NCBI RefSeq assembly: GCF_907165205.1
Contig: NC_058190.1
Location: forward strand, 16,438,001 to 16,502,000
DNA length: 64,000 nt
DNA from: Coccinella septempunctata
Lineage: Eukaryota > Arthropoda > Insecta > Coleoptera > Coccinellidae
Direction of reading: 5' to 3'
Of the stretch, positions 1-10,403 are shown piece after piece. Position numbers and translations under genes: made by a program. Each line of letters opens with the position of its first letter. Position 1 is the stretch's first letter. The notes under the pieces are model-generated. The model saw nothing but the letters and a program-made list of their open reading frames with translations, made no database searches and had not been told where the DNA came from.

Positions 1-1170
1 CTTATCAGTATTAGTATACGCCATTCCCCTTTCTCCGCGTAGGGGTGGAATTTTAGTCTTTTCTGTTCGTAGGCTTTTTCGCATTCTCCATGCAGAATGA
101 TCGATTGTATTCAGTTCTTGAACCCTTTTGTTCCATCTGCTTGTTCTTAGATCTTTCAGGGCATTTTTCAGAACTTGGCTATGGCGGTTGAGGTTCCTTC
201 TATTCAGATCATTTTTATTCATCCGATATATTCTTCTGAGTCTTCGATTTTCTCCTATAAGATCTTTTACTTCTTTAGGCGTATCGCCGTGCGGATGACT
301 TGGTGCTGGTCTCTTCACTCTTCTCGTGCTTTTTTCGTATGCTTTCAATATAATCTCTTCCAGTTTATCAACCGCACATTCCAGATCCTCTGGAGTGCTT
401 ATTGTTGGAATTTCTGTTATTTCCGATTGTATTAAATGGCTGTATTTAGACCAATTGGTATATTCTCTTATTTCCATCAGTTTTTCTCTTTGTTCTTCTC
501 CAATTGTCAATTCGACAGGATTTTGGTTTGAGGTTCCAACTTCCAAAGTTTCAATAGAGAATTCTTGAGTTATATTTTTCAATATCGCGATATCTATTAC
601 ATCTGGTATTCCTATACCAAAAGCAAGACATGTCGGTAACTATGGTCCAATCACTATGGCATTTTGTTTTTCGGCGGAATCCTTGAGTTTTTTGCCATTT
701 ATATTCTCTGCTCTGCTGTTCTATAATGGGGATTTACAGTTGAAATCTCCGATACAGATTTTCGGGTTTGTCCCTTCCAACATGTTGTTTATCTCCTCTT
801 CCAATAAATCGTTTGGTGGTCGCTTATATGCCGAGGTAATTTCGACTCTTTGACGATCCAATTCGGCAACAATCGTCACTGTTTCTGTTTCTCCTTGTGT
901 TTCGTCGGATCTACTTCTGAAGTAGTGTTTCAAATCTGTTTTCACCAATATTGCTACTCCTCCTCCGGTGTTTGTAGTTCTGTCACATCTATATGTTTCA
1001 TTCATGAAATTCAGTCGTCTCTTCCGGTTTATTCTTGTTTCCTGTAGGGCTATAATATTACGTTGTCTCTCTGATATTATTTCTTCTATCTCGGCTTTCC
1101 TGGTGTGGATCCCGTTTATGTTCCACGAGATTATCTTGAGGGATTTCTTCGTAATATCCGTGAAGTCCAT
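1..1170 (-). pseudogene. Jockey-type LINE ORF2: APE endonuclease, broken, runs off left edge
   Basis: The minus-strand reading frame starts at ATG 1170 and shows an apurinic-type endonuclease: ISWNINGIHTRKAEIEEII at the start, then the catalytic-Glu motif LQETRI, then GGGVAILVK, and IGDFNCKSPL. A TAG stop follows immediately at about 721-723. In Jockey-clade proteins a Trp normally follows this motif, so a TGG-to-TAG change is likely. The frame then continues to the left edge with endonuclease C-terminal and linker residues, interrupted by at least one more stop near 640. The ORF2 start sits 4 nt after the ORF1 stop, as in Jockey-like LINEs. The reverse transcriptase lies beyond the window. 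It is a dead copy in the region upstream of the host exons. Confidence 0.8.
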
Positions 1171-1174
1171 TAAT

Positions 1175-1740
1175 TCAGTTTACTGAATAATGCTTGGAGT
1201 TTTTCTCCATTTCCCTCTCAAATTTCAACATTATCTTGTTGAACATTTTTTCCGTGAATATATCCAGATCATCGGCTGGTTCAGATATTTTTCTTTTTTC
1301 TGCTTGACTATTTACAGTCGGTTTTAATTGAATCTTCTTTTGTTCTTCTTTCTTCTGCATAGGTTTAGAAGTTTCTTTCTTCTTTTCCTGGTCTGCAGGT
1401 TTGGTTATTACAGTTTCCTGAACTTTTCGTGGATGTGTTGCTTTATTCGACGGCTTTTTCTGTTCTGTCTGTTTTTGGCCGGCTCTCTTCTTTCTGGTCA
1501 CCAGCTTAAATTCGCTACATCCCTTGTAGCTTGCTGGATGGCCTTCTTCACCACATAAAACGCATGTAGCGTTTCTTTCTTCACCTTTCCTGGTGAGTTC
1601 ACAATCCTTGCTGCTATGGTTTCCCGAACACTTCACACATCTCCACGGGAAGGAGCATTTATTTTTTGCGTGTCCGTACCTTTGGCATCTGAAGCATTGG
1701 CTTGGACTTTCTGCCTTCTTGTTTGGTTCGAGTTAATCAA
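1175..1740 (-). pseudogene. Jockey-type LINE ORF1 (gag) C-terminal part with zinc knuckles
   Basis: Reading the minus strand from about 1715, CFRCQRYGHAKNKC is followed by CVKCSGNHSSKDC and CVLCGEEGHPASYKGC, three tandem CCHC knuckles of the kind that close Jockey-clade gag proteins. A Lys/Glu/Pro-rich tail follows and ends at TGA 1175. Upstream of about 1740 no gag-like coding continues, so the copy is 5' truncated. The gag would bind element RNA. The 4-nt gap to the endonuclease ORF shows both belong to one element. Confidence 0.75.
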
Positions 1741-2848
1741 GAATTTCCCTCTTCGGCTCCCCAACTATCACATTGATTGAGTTCCACACGCATTTTCTAA
1801 ACTCAAATTAGTAGAACTCACGACCATGTTTTGTTTTTAGACCTCTGATGAAGTTGCACAGAATGGAAGCGAAAGCTTAGGAATTGTCAATGAAGAGTAT
1901 AAGTAACCGTGAATTGCCTTTAATACTCCTATACCTGAGAAAAATACCATCCAACATTCATATTATGTAGTATCATTGATAGCTTATGACAATGCAATTG
2001 TAGGAGCTTGCTGTTCAATGTTAAAACATAACAAATTAATTTTTTTCCTAAAACAATTCCAGATTTTTATTTGAATACGTTCATCTTCAAAAGGAATCAA
2101 GATATTAAGTTGAAAAAAAAACTAAAAATTACGAAAAGGGTCTTTGTACTTAACTGAGCGTAAACTCCACAATTTTTCCGAATTGATTCACAGGGTGTTA
2201 AGAAATTTTTTTCCACATTGTATAAATAAGCTATCAACATTTTTGGAGAAGTTTTCTGAAGTTTCATTGAATTGATTCGGCCGATACTTGATGAAAATTT
2301 GGGATGGAACTTGATGAGATTTTCACAAAATAAATTTTTGAACCGTGACATGTGTTTCGCTATAACAATAGCATCAGGTTGGTGACAGTAAACTAACTCT
2401 ACCTTTTTAGAGAAACACGTGTTAATTTTGTAAAAATCGGATAATCTATTTTATATTAAATTTGTGGAGTTGGTTTCAATCATAGATTAAATAGATGAAA
2501 CATAAGCTATTTTCCATTTTTCCAATAATTCCCACTCCATGCAACCACCAATGAAATGAATTTTCGCTTGTATTCCCCTCCTGATCGCTTCAAAATTTCT
2601 AAGACGGCGTGTGTACTTGTAATTGTCAAAATATTATTTCAATCATTCACGTCGTAATATTTTGGAGAATATGCAACGATGTGCCGTAAAAAAGTGTGTT
2701 TGAAATAAAAGTGCATTTATACATGGAAGAGGAAAGCGATTCACTTATTCCGGTAAGTTTTGGATATTTTATTCTTGTTTGAGTACACGACTTTATGAAA
2801 TCAGGGGAGGGAGTTAGGGGACGCCAGGGTCGAATTCTGTTTGAATAC
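1741..2848. other. Non-coding stretch, nothing recognised apart from a 24-bp shared motif
   Basis: AT-rich sequence with only short open frames and no recognisable domain. Positions 1745-1768 are the reverse complement of 63248-63271 near the right edge of the window (see findings). Confidence 0.4.
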
Positions 2849-4329
2849 GATCTAATCAAAGATTATAGAGTAGAAAGATAGGAAACGCCCTCATATCGCT
2901 AGTACTAAAAACCGACTACATTTTGTCCAGTGAAAACACATTTGACAATGAGATGGCGCTGAAAACGTATTATCAATACAGAAAAACTGTTTAATAACAG
3001 TTTTCTCTTTTATAATTGAGGGGCGCGAAATTCGAATTCTATTCCTTGTATTCAATTTCAAAATTGACCTTGTTGAGACCAGAAAACAAACATCCTGAGC
3101 GACAAAACGAAAGGATGGTTTTGTTTTGTGACCAGGATGTTAGTTTTCATCTGAACATTGTTTTGAATCGATTGGTATCAATGAAATACGCTGTTGGATG
3201 TGATAAATTTTTATTTGCAATCAATAAAAAATTTACAAAAATTTGAAATTATGGACAACGAATAGAGCTTTGACTAGGATACAAGAGTACATGGTTATCT
3301 GCTATAGTTACGTGAAAGGTGTTTTTTCTGTGAAAAAGTTTCTAATTAATAAACTGAGTTGAATTTTTACAATTTATATCAGAAATTGATATGAACCAAT
3401 ATTTAATTTACCGTCATAGGATACATATTTCCGTTACTTACATATTATTTACAAAATTTTCAGAACCACAATTGAAAAAACCTTACAGAGGTATACAATA
3501 AGCCTTGTATTCGAGCCCGTCAGTATAATTTCTTCATGCTTTTTCATGATTTCTTCATGGTATGGTCTCTTTATGACACAATATACAAATTGAGACGAAT
3601 GAATACTCACACAAGGTTTAATGAAACTTTGACTTTCCAAACAACAATTTGACAGTCACCCGATTCCCAAATCGAAATCCATAAAACTTTTGCATTTCTG
3701 AATATATTGAAGGCAATTGAGAATCTTTGAATTGATTGAAATTTCCCCTAAATGAGCCCTTCATGTAAGGGATGCTTCCTGCATACAACAATTCACGTGG
3801 ATAAACAGTTCTCAATCGACTTGCAGTAAAATGTTCATTGCACATGGTGTAGTCAGTAGTGTTTGCAGGCCTTTACGCCCTGAAAATTTTATCTACTTCG
3901 TAGCGCTGAAAACAAAAATCAATGAATGACCGAGTCACATGTTACCAGTTAATACTTACATTCCCATTTTCCTTAGTAAAATTCGTTTTATTTGATCCAC
4001 AGTTCTTCACCATACAATAATTTTCGAACGATATTCTGAGGTTTTCGCCAAGAAATTAGACAACAATTTCAATAATCAGCAACTAGAACGGGCTCGAAAA
4101 ACAAAAGGCGATACGAGGTTGTCTATGGATACGAGAATCAAAACATTCAAAACCGGTTTGATCAAAATGGCCATCTGACTCTGACATCTCGCAAAATTTC
4201 ATATGTCCCTCGAATTAAAATTTTAACCAGTCTTAGGGCCTTAAAAACACATTTGAAACACAGATGGCGCTCACATCCCTCTAGTCGCTGCGTTTCCTAT
4301 CTTTCTACTCTATAATCTTTGGATCTAAT
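2849..4329. mobile_element. TIR DNA transposon with 8-bp target duplication, probably P superfamily
   Basis: A 32-bp terminal inverted repeat beginning CAAAGATTATAGAGTAGAAA lies at 2857-2888 and, inverted, at 4290-4321. The octamer GATCTAAT directly flanks both ends (2849-2856 and 4322-4329). An 8-bp target duplication is known for the hAT and P superfamilies; the termini start CA, and a THAP-like segment inside (minus strand near 3.6-3.9 kb) favours P. Subterminal segments on both sides also share ACACATTTGA- and ATGGCGCT-like blocks in inverted orientation. At 1465 bp it is shorter than autonomous P elements and has no long ORF, so it is a non-autonomous or deleted copy. hAT origin remains the alternative. 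Confidence 0.7.
3618..3910 (-). pseudogene. THAP-like zinc finger fragment inside the TIR element
   Basis: The minus-strand frame from 3845 reads MCNEHFTASRLRTVYPRELL followed by AGSIPYMKG. The Cys-x2-His pattern in CNEHF and the downstream L-x-x-AxIP stretch resemble the second half of a THAP domain, the DNA-binding module of P-element and THAP9 transposases. A good acceptor (ttttgttttcag, about 3908-3919 read on the minus strand) and a GTAAGT-like donor near 3.96 kb suggest an intron upstream. The first zinc ligands (C-x2-4-C) are not seen in a clean frame. After the THAP-like part no transposase core follows. Moderate to low confidence, because the match is partial and by eye. Confidence 0.45.
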
Positions 4330-5460
4330 GATTTGTGCTTACATTGAAATGTTGAGTTTGTACATTAAAATAATTGATTTAAATTTTTGTTTTTCAAGAA
4401 ATAAAACCAGACGACCAGACCAGACTGGGTTTTGAAAACAATTTACACTTCTCTTGTAATTTACACTCCAGACTTCAGTATAATGAGAGAAATCGACTTT
4501 TACTGTTAATTTGAAAAAGATACCATCCAGAGTGAGGTAAGATAGGTACATTACCACTTTTCTAACTCGCTTTCTTGTCTGAATATCACTTTGTTTGGAA
4601 TTTTGCAAGTGATTTCTGACAACTTCTAGTTTTGAGGTGAACTTGAAATTTGGTAGATTCTCTTTCTCCTATAATAAATCATGCTTTTTTATTTAAACAT
4701 CCTTCCTGGTTTCAAGATGAACAGTAGAACGAGATTTTAATTGCTTTAACAATGCTTAATTATAGCCAATACTGTGCCTGCCATCAGTACTGGAGTTTTT
4801 GAAAAAAATGGAAGGAAAATGGGATCAAAATCATCAAACATGAATGCCAGTTCAGGATTTGCAGAAATGAAAGTGTCTTGTAGTTCAAGAATAAAACAAG
4901 TATGATACATACCCACCCAGGGTGTTACAAAAAATTCTCTAAACTACTATGGTTAATAGAACTCGTCTTAGGAATGAAAATCCATAAAAATGAGTAAAGG
5001 TCATGTTTTGAGGCACACGGCGTTGAACCTTTTTTGATAATCAAAAAAGTTTTCTTCATTTGTAACATGTATTTCAATGGCAATGTAAAAATTATGCTAC
5101 TACTGTAATTATGAACACAATATTATGACCATTCAAATGGAGCTCGGATATTCCTATTAGTTATTGAATGAAAATGTCTGTTATCAGGATATTTCGAAGT
5201 GAAATTTCAGTTGAAAAATTTTTGCAGGAATAAACACGCGGAGAATAGAAATTGAAAAACAGCCACTTGAAGTCGAAACTGATTTAAGACGACGAGTGTG
5301 TCGTCAGTACTTCAAGAAATAATTTGCTACCCTACAAGCCGTTGTCTATTCATTGGGAGGAAAAATTGAAGATGAAAGCTTGAAAAGCCGAGGCAAATAC
5401 CTTATGAGAAATTTCTTTGAAGACAGCTGCATGCATGAAAAACATAAATATGGCAATGAC
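4330..5460. other. Non-coding stretch without recognised features
   Basis: No convincing coding frame or repeat was identified. Positions 5215-5460 have a run of basic, partly open plus-strand frames that may be the decayed upstream part of the P/THAP9-like relic that follows. Confidence 0.35.
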
Positions 5461-5700
5461 CTCAAACAATTTGCCTTAGAGTAACATTATTATTCAGTTA
5501 AAGCTTACAGTTTCGTTAAAATTGCTCTTAATTATGATGCACTTCAACACCCAGAAGCACTTTTGAGGTGGTATGAAAATTTGAAGGGGAAAGCAGGTTG
5601 TTGAAGTATTTGAGTTGCTGAAAATGAAAGTTTAAAACACTGCTTATTAGTTGATATGCAATATAACTTAATTGAATTTATAACTGCCCATAAAAGAAAA
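5461..5700 (+). pseudogene. P-element/THAP9-like transposase relic
   Basis: From 5461 the plus strand reads LKQFALE, a TAA stop, then HYYSVKAYSFVKIALNYDA, LQHPEALLRWYENLKGKAGC and another stop. The order FAL..-YYS-KAY-x-x-V, then AL-x-HP-x-x-L-x-x-WY and a final GKxGC resembles the conserved block of THAP9/P-type transposases (family pattern FAL-x-hY-x-S-x-KAY, LPHP-x-T-x-x-WY, x-PGF). Three in-frame stops lie within 200 bp and no catalytic acidic residues can be assigned. It is a dead fragment, in opposite orientation to the THAP-like piece at 3.6 kb, and no TIRs were found around it. Confidence 0.5.
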
Positions 5701-6647
5701 AAATGATGCTTTATCACGAATTTAGGGATTCTTTCATGGCTAACTCTATGCAAAAAGAAATCATTTCTTTTTGATTTCACAGTCATTGGTAGATGTTTAT
5801 AGAATAACATTACTTTTTCATTCCGCCTAATCTGTTCAAAAGACTTGAGAATTTCTTCAATGAACAAACTCTTTCAGATTCTCATTATACAAATTCCATA
5901 AAATTCAGCTGCTTCCACTTCTATTGATCTGAGAATTAACCATTTTGAAGGGAATTAATTTGATGAGAGTAATTTTTAGTTTTTAGTATATACTTGGTGA
6001 ATAAAATTTCAAATAATCTGTATGTAGGTTAAGGTCAAATTGACCATTAGTGTATGGTAACATTGTATTCAAAATAAATTCTTTTTCCCACAAGGTGTTT
6101 TGGTATTACTAGATCTATATCCCTCTGAATAGTTGTCATAAAAAAAATACTCGAAATCTTTGCATTAAAACATACTTATTTTCCATTCGATATAAAATTA
6201 TTGCCGACTATCTGAAATATTCAGTGCAAGTAGTTCTGAATCAGCCCTTGTCCAGTTCCCCCACCCAAAGAATCCAAATTCATATTTATGGCAGTATTTT
6301 GTGAATGCGTTTTTGTCGAAATGCTCTATCTCCTGTTTTATTAATCTATGGTTTCAATACCTTAGGATTTATCTACAATTTGAACTAGAATCAATCGAAA
6401 TTGATGAAAAATTACATAATTTTCGGAAAGCAAAATTTGATGTGGCCGATTTTTTGTTCGGTAAATGAATTCTGAACATGTGTTCATTCTGATACGAGTG
6501 TTATAAACCATCGCAATTACATCTTTTACTCTTAAGAACATATTGCGTTAAAAATAGATATTATCTATCTGTATGATTTCATATTGTCAGCTACATACTA
6601 AGTATGAATTACAATGAATTCACTTGAGATTAATTTTTTCTTTGCAG
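5701..6647. other. Intron sequence upstream of the first visible host exon
   Basis: AT-rich non-coding DNA with no recognised element. It ends in the polypyrimidine tract and AG acceptor at 6636-6647. The preceding exon of the host gene was not found in the window. Confidence 0.5.
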
Positions 6648-6849
6648 TCTGTGGATTCTCGAGGCGTAGTTGGCAGTGCAGATGAAACCTCGTCAGAATG
6701 CCCAGCCTGCTCGAGGGGTCCCTGTAGGAGCATCAATGGCATTTACTCACGTTCGAACCTACAACCTGGTTATTCTATGATAGCAAAAATGCCCAAGGGA
6801 GCATGTAGAATCATCGTGCAGCAACTTGAGCATTCCAGAAATTTCATAG
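6648..6849 (+). CDS. ADAMTS-like host gene, exon a (cysteine-rich end and start of spacer)
   Basis: The exon lies between a strong acceptor (taattttttctttgcag, ending 6647) and a GTAAGC donor at 6850. It is read in phase 0 and ends in phase 1. It encodes SVDSRGVVGSADETSSECPA, CSRGPC, then GIYSRSNLQPGYSMIAKMPK and GACRIIVQQLEHSRNFI. The run G-x-Y/F...L-x-x-GY-x-x-I-x-x-IPxGAxxIxVxQ...SxNxxAL is characteristic of the ADAMTS spacer domain, found in secreted ADAMTS proteases, ADAMTS-like proteins and papilins. The split codon rejoins in frame with the exon at 44028, giving NFIALKEVN. The proteins act in the extracellular matrix. Which subfamily cannot be settled because protease or N-terminal TSP exons are outside the window. 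Confidence 0.8.
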
Positions 6850-7140
6850 GTAAGCTTTCAATCACCTCCTATTATTTTCTGAAGTGCACATCATTGATTT
6901 TTCATCTCGTAATGTTTTTATTTATTATGATGAAAAGGAATACATTCAGCTCAAAAACCAACCCACGTGTACAAAAAAAAAAAACTGACAATAATATGAT
7001 CACTCTAAATGAATATTAGGTACGAGAAATCCTAAAGTACAATCAATTCATAAATCTATAAGAGAACTTTCTTGAGTCATCTTTTGATTGTTGAGAATTT
7101 CGATCTAAAAAGATCCAAAGAGTGTTCAAAGAACACCATG

Positions 7141-7530
7141 CAGGTGGACCATCCATAACTTTCTACCCCGAATTTTGAGCCTTGGGATGGAATAACGAAA
7201 AAACGTTCAGACAGGTCAAATTTTGTTGAAAGGGGGACAAATAAGGGTGCTCAAATGAGTTTGATATCACTACCCCTCTAGCCGCAATCCCTAACAGCTC
7301 TCATTTTTGAATAGGGAAAAGGGGTCGAGCAGCAGCTTGTTGGAAAAGCAATTCAATTTTCTGCATGGGTGTAGTTTTTTCATCGCTTCATCATCATGCA
7401 GAGTGACTCAGTATTCCATCAATAACTTTCACAGGCCGAATTTGGATCTTTGAGATGGTAAAAACGCTCAGACGGGTCAAAAAATAAATTCGATATCACT
7501 ACCCCTCTAGCCGCTACCACTTGCCAAATT
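7141..7530. repeat. Two diverged direct repeat copies
   Basis: Positions about 7141-7300 and 7398-7530 share blocks in the same order: a TCxATAACTTTC block, an AAxGTTCAGACxGGTCAAA block, and GATATCACTACCCCTCTAGC. They look like two old copies of one short element placed head to tail. No coding capacity was seen. Class unknown. Confidence 0.55.
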
Positions 7531-7680
7531 GTCGTACATCCGGCAATACTGGACATTTCCAGTGAAATTATTTTAAAAATGTACCTTGCATGGCCAAATA
7601 TCGATCCACAAAATTTGAAATTTTCACCATCAATAATTTCCATAATAATCTAATAGGCCACTCACCTTGGGACACCCGAT

Positions 7681-8438
7681 ATGTACAGGGTGGACAAAAT
7701 TGGTGATACCTGAATTACCACTTTTTCAACCCAACGATGTAGAGGAAAATGCATGGCACATTACGGTCGTCTTTTTTTGAGAGAATAATGCCATCAACTG
7801 CATTACTCCATCTTCTTTTGTTTTCGAGTTGTAGGTCAAAATTAAAATTTCAACTTTGGTCATTATCTCCATTTCTGTTTAAGCTAGGATGTTGAAATGA
7901 AAACAATATATAGACACTTTTTTGATAGCAATCCAGTACCTAGTATACTATGATTTTTTCCAACAGGTATATTTGCTGAGCTAAAACATGAAGATGTATT
8001 GTTTCTTAGGGGAACAGTAGTTTAAAATGACTCAGAAAGACTGAGAGTGATGTATATAATATATTTCCGAAACGGTAAAAAAATGGCGATTTTTTCTAAG
8101 TCATTTCAAACAACTGTTTTCATAATAAAAATAAAGTTCAGCAAATAAACCTGCAGGAAGAAATCATAGTACGCCACTGGATTGCTATCAGAAAAGTGTC
8201 TCTATAATGTCTTCATTTCAACATCCTAGCACAAACAGAAATGGAGATAATGACCAAAGTTGAAATCGCCCAAATTTAAATTTTGGCCTGTAACTTAAAA
8301 ACAAAAGAAGATAGAGGAATGCAGTTGATGGCATTATTCTCGCAAAAAGACGACATGAATGGTACATTCATTTTTCTGTATCTCGTTGGGTTAAAAAGTT
8401 GTAATTCAGGTATCACCAATTTTGCCCAGCCTGTACAT
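7681..8438. mobile_element. Fold-back (palindromic) MITE with about 360-bp arms
   Basis: The left end ATGTACAGGGTGGACAAAAT is mirrored at the right end (TTTTGCCCAGCCTGTACAT). The arms remain recognisably complementary almost to the centre: for example TTTGGTCATTATCTCCATTT at about 7856 against its complement near 8241, and AACAGTAGTTTAAAATGACT near 8013 against its complement near 8100. Only a few tens of bases are left as loop. There is no coding capacity and no clear target duplication. The ACAGGGTG-type terminus is common among arthropod MITEs; superfamily not assigned. Confidence 0.75.
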
Positions 8439-8584
8439 CGTACATCCCCATCTCAACTCACAAACTACATGAACACCAAGGAACTTGGTGGATTCTGAAA
8501 TCTTTACTTGATTTTCATCTAGAGAAAATTCATTTGGCAAATGGAGTTTTGATCGTGAATAGTGAAAGATTATACTATTTTTCA

Positions 8585-8894
8585 AGCATTCAATTCAAGA
8601 CTGTTTGATGTGCACCAGTTTTGAACACTCAAAAAGGCATTATTTGATTCTTTATTCAATCGAAATGTATTACGGAAGATCTCAATAATATTTGTGTCAT
8701 CATTACATTTACTGATTGCTGGGTGTGTTGGACGGATAAACCCAAACCTGCCACTGCGACCAAGCGGTCTATTGTAACACAAATCATCATTACATACACT
8801 TGTATGTAACAATTCGTCAATATTGCAAGGTGAGTCATTTATATTAATAATAAACAATAAAGGACCTAAAATGCTATCTTGAACAGTAGATGAA
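8585..8894 (-). pseudogene. LINE reverse transcriptase relic (palm), with small internal insertion
   Basis: The minus strand shows QDSILGPLLFIININDSP, the motif that normally reads PQGSxLGPLLFxxYxNDxP in APE-type LINEs. It is followed, after an interruption, by DDTNII from the YADD box and by SVQNWCTSNSLELNA (usually WC-x-x-N-x-L-x-LN). Between them a segment of about 84 bp interrupts the YADD motif, flanked by a 12-bp direct repeat (TCATCATTACAT at 8699-8710 and 8784-8795). The relic ends at the TIR element starting at 8895. Confidence 0.7.
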
Positions 8895-9510
8895 CATACA
8901 GTAACCTGAGCTAGAGCAACCCTAGGCGAGTCCAAAAAACCCATATATGATAGGTCTAATCACTTCCATACCCGAGATAGAGGGTGCTTTATGTATTCAC
9001 CTAAAATTTCAATTTCTCATAACTTTTGAACCAACCAGTATAGTCTGTTGTTATTTAGAATATATGATTCATTTGCGCAGGTCGATAGATTCACATGTAA
9101 ATTTCTAAAAAATTCCAGGTCCGTAATTGGAAAATATGGGACACCTTCCAAGCTGGGATTCAACACCCTGTATATCAAAATTTTGGGATATGATGGAGAT
9201 ATTTGAAAAGAGCAGAAAATTTTCAATGAGATTCAGTAGATTTCATTGTCCCGCAGGTCATTTTGCTGAAAGAGAACTCCAGGGAAAGCGAAGTGAGAAA
9301 TGTTTTCTTTGCTTATTTTGGTTACAAATCGTTCTGAGACAATCTGTTCTGTCATCAATATCAATACTGGTTGGTTCAAAAGTTATGAGAAATTCAAATA
9401 TCAGGTGAATAAATGAAGCACCCTGTATCTCGGTTATGGAATTGATTAGACCTATCTAATATGGGTTTTTTGTACTCGCCTAGGGTAGCTCTAGCTCAGG
9501 TTACCGTATG
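8895..9510. mobile_element. TIR element (MITE) with about 150-bp inverted arms
   Basis: CATACAGTAACCTGAGCTAG at 8895 is mirrored by the complement ending at 9510 (CTAGCTCAGGTTACCGTATG). The arms continue inward for roughly 150 bp and share CCTAGGCGAGT, TAGGTCTAATCA and TTTCTCATAACTTTTGAACC blocks. The middle has a second ACAGGGTGTTGAATCCCAGC-type motif and no coding frame. It sits directly against the 5' side of the RT relic at 8585-8894, so it probably inserted into that LINE. Transposase family unknown. Confidence 0.7.
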
Positions 9511-10403
9511 TTAATTTACCAATGAAACAACCTGTATAGATAATATGAGTATGAGTTTAAGGTTGTCTTTATGTAGCATTCTATCGCACAACATTCAATA
9601 ACACCCAACAACATTTTGAAATGAATCACACTTTCGCCATGCTTCCTTTCTCTCCAGCATGGACTGGTCACTATCTCATAGCCTGCAATACAAAAGTTGT
9701 CAAGTCGTTCTTTGCTCTGCCAGTGTTCCGTAATTGCGATGAAATCCGGTTCATTTTCATTGACGAATTATTGACTGTATTCAAAGATTGTATGTTTATA
9801 TTAATTTTTTCAATAATTTTTGATGAAGAGACTTTATACGTTGATGTATTCAATAGTTTTGGTTCCATCGGTTTTTTTCCGAAAAACGTTTCGAAAATTG
9901 AATCTAACCAAAAATTCTTTTCCATAACTGCCTTATATAGTTTTTCGGTTTCGATACCTACTGTAAAGAGAATTAGGAGAATTATATTCCTTCATTTCTA
10001 ACTTCCTAACTTCAATGGACATTGTATTTAGACCTTCCTGTAGGTAGATTTCAATCGCAGATAGTACGACCCTCTTCGAAGAGAATTGCAGGGATCCCTG
10101 CAATTCTACCCACATAAATCCACTTCTTGCGGGGAACCCCAGCAAAAGCAGCCCAAGTAGCACCATCACAAATGATTCCCCTTGTTCCTGAAGATATCCT
10201 GTTCTTTCGTGTTTTAACTTCCATCCATTCATTTGTTGTAGAAATATTCGATTGCGAGTCAGAAGATGAAATTTGTTCATCTTTTGCACCTTCTTTCTCA
10301 TCAGAATTGTAGGTTAGATCATCTATTTATGGCAGTTCCCTCAACCATAGAACTGTTTGTCGACATTGTAGACTCTCAGTTGAAAGTTTTGTTACCGAAG
10401 TTT

